Shown: in pieces, positions 62,928 to 64,000 of the stretch
Numbering within the stretch: position 1 is the stretch's first letter
Layout: every line of letters starts with the position of its first letter
Assembly (NCBI RefSeq): GCF_002269385.1
Contig: NZ_CP022957.1
Coordinates: forward strand, 1,917,001-1,981,000
DNA from: Maribacter cobaltidurans
GTDB taxonomy: Bacteria; Bacteroidota; Bacteroidia; Flavobacteriales; Flavobacteriaceae
DNA: 64,000 nucleotides
Direction of reading: 5' to 3'
Notes under the pieces: generated by a model
The model's input: only the letters and a program-made list of their open reading frames with translations
Database searches by the model: none
Told to the model about the DNA's origin: nothing
Program-made: the position numbers and the translations under genes

Positions 62928-64000
62928 TTATCGGGTACCCAACAAGCCCTTCTCAATCAAGGGAATTCGAAAGCGTTCGGTTTCCGCATCCATATGCTCA
63001 GCCGCAAAAATAGCAGCGGCCTTTTCCAAAATTTCCGGATGTTGAGAAGCAACATTTTGGGTTTCTGCGGAGTCGGTTGCTAGGTTATAAAGTTCCAAGG
63101 TAGGTTCTTCGTCATCCTTTAAATGTTGACGGACCACTTTCCAATCACCCATACGTATGGCGACCTGTCCACCGTATTCCGGAAATTCCCAAAACAGAAA
63201 TTCGTGTTCCTTTTGATTTTCTTGCTGCAATAGGGTAGGCAAAAAGCTGATACCATCTGAGTCCACGGGCTTTTCAAAGCCGATTAAATCTGACAAGGTG
63301 GCCATCACATCATACTGAGCAGATATATGGTCGGTTTTTGAGCCGGGCGCAATATGGCCGGGCCAACTGGCAATCATCGGCACACGAATTCCGCCTTCAT
63401 ATACAAACCCCTTGCCTTTACCACGTTCCTCCCCAAAAGGTCCGGAGCTATTGAAAAATTCACCATCGGTACCTCCGGTAAAGGTCACCCCGTTATCGGA
63501 GCTAAATAGTATTAAGGTGTTTTCATAGAGTCCTTCCTTTTTAAGGTGGGCAATTAATTTGCCCACGTTCTCATCCAAATAGGAAATCATGGCAGCATAG
63601 CCTGCGTGCGGATTTTGGTGTGGAAAGTAGCCCTTGTCTCCCAAATAGGGTTCTTCCGGTCCAAACTTTTCTGTATAATAGTCTACCCAACGCTGAGGGG
63701 CCTGGATTGCATTGTGGGGTATGGGCGTGGCCCAATAGAAAAAGAACGGGTCCTTTTGCTGCTCGGAAATAAAATTGATCATTTGTGCGAACATCAAATC
63801 CGGGGCGTAGTCCTTTAGGGTATAATCTGCATAGCTTGCGGGGTCATTGGGGTTTGTTCCCTCCGGAAATCTGGTGGATGGTGCAATGGTATCGTTCTGT
63901 AAATGTACCCTGTTTTCATTGTGGTAGAGATGGAGAGGATAATAAGTGTGGGCCTGACGCTGACAGTTGTAACCATAGAAAAAATCGAACCCCATCTTGG
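62928..64000 (-). CDS. sulfatase (arylsulfatase family), 5' end outside window
   Basis: The visible 357 residues are the middle and C-terminal parts of an S1-type sulfatase: FYWATPIPHNAIQAPQRW, metal-binding SSDNGVTFTGG, FGEERGKGKGFVYEGGIRVPMIASWPG (quoted by limits, ~187-213), ISAQYDVMATLSDLIGF and WKVVR. The frame runs past 64000, and the formylglycine motif (CxPSR) is outside the window. Such enzymes remove sulfate esters, often from algal polysaccharides. Confidence 0.92.
   Translation of the reverse strand, partial: KMGFDFFYGYNCQRQAHTYYPLHLYHNENRVHLQNDTIAPSTRFPEGTNPNDPASYADYTLKDYAPDLMFAQMINFISEQQKDPFFFYWATPIPHNAIQAPQRWVDYYTEKFGPEEPYLGDKGYFPHQNPHAGYAAMISYLDENVGKLIAHLKKEGLYENTLILFSSDNGVTFTGGTDGEFFNSSGPFGEERGKGKGFVYEGGIRVPMIASWPGHIAPGSKTDHISAQYDVMATLSDLIGFEKPVDSDGISFLPTLLQQENQKEHEFLFWEFPEYGGQVAIRMGDWKVVRQHLKDDEEPTLELYNLATDSAETQNVASQHPEILEKAAAIFAAEHMDAETERFRIPLIEKGLLGTR

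Noticed and set aside
62797..63045. 82-aa plus-strand ORF
   Set aside because: Its 3' part is antisense to the sulfatase and it has no protein-like features.

Overview
The window is a chromosomal segment of a Bacteroidota member, most likely a marine Flavobacteriaceae (Maribacter/Zobellia/Arenibacter type). The evidence is moderate-to-low GC, promoters of the TTTG / TAnnTTTG type, almost no Shine-Dalgarno sequences, outer-membrane beta-barrel proteins with CarboxypepD_reg-like N-termini, DUF1080, PIG-L, DUF5009 and sulfatase genes, and interspersed palindromic repeats. The genus is inference.

Layout. 1-8.5 kb: housekeeping genes (mnmG 3' end, a methyltransferase, an OmpH/Skp-like lipoprotein, a LysE-type exporter, a DUF2807 protein, RNase R, and an operon of rpiB, a CDF transporter, a PH-domain protein and an ElaA-type acetyltransferase). 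5.6-6.2 kb is an AT-rich gene-free stretch. 8.5-14.8 kb is accessory: an IS3-family element interrupting a small membrane-protein gene, a frameshifted Abi_C (HEPN-like) abortive-infection gene, an NAD(P)-binding protein, an unknown protein, and a type II restriction-modification pair. 14.9-27.7 kb: an SH3-NlpC/P60 lipoprotein, an SSS symporter with a 39-aa coupled small protein, an acyl-CoA (malonyl-CoA-like) synthetase, a PQQ dehydrogenase with an internal cytochrome c domain (out of frame at an 11-nt homopolymer), a fructosamine kinase, a PqqB-like hydrolase, an S10 peptidase, a DUF5009 acyltransferase, a PIG-L deacetylase and a DUF1080 protein. 27.7-34.1 kb: a peptidase-rich transcript (MBL, S8, M1, rnpA, S41). 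34.3-42.2 kb: a CHASE/multi-PAS kinase with response regulator, a CPA antiporter and lepA. 42.4-47.3 kb: two tandem outer-membrane receptor paralogs. 47.3-50.8 kb: a tightly overlapping operon of a PD40 lipoprotein, an Lgt-like protein, a radical SAM protein resembling tetraether lipid synthase, and a small membrane protein. 50.9-56.8 kb: an M28 peptidase, dusB, an FtsX-like permease, rbfA, methylmalonyl-CoA epimerase, a GIY-YIG cassette fused to a tRNA(CAT), and a DUF3500 protein. 57.2-64 kb: a YbdG-type MscS channel, a deletion scar joining two gene starts, an AGE-family epimerase, a dense palindromic repeat field with a second GIY-YIG gene, an SH3 protein and the 3' part of a sulfatase.

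The most notable observations are: a GIY-YIG cassette that sits between a tRNA and its promoter and is flanked by a 9-bp duplication of the tRNA 5' end; the second GIY-YIG gene inside nested palindromic repeats; the radical SAM / Lgt-like operon; homopolymer frameshifts in two genes (PQQ dehydrogenase and the Abi_C gene); and a reconstructable IS3 insertion. No CRISPR array, rRNA operon or prophage was seen.
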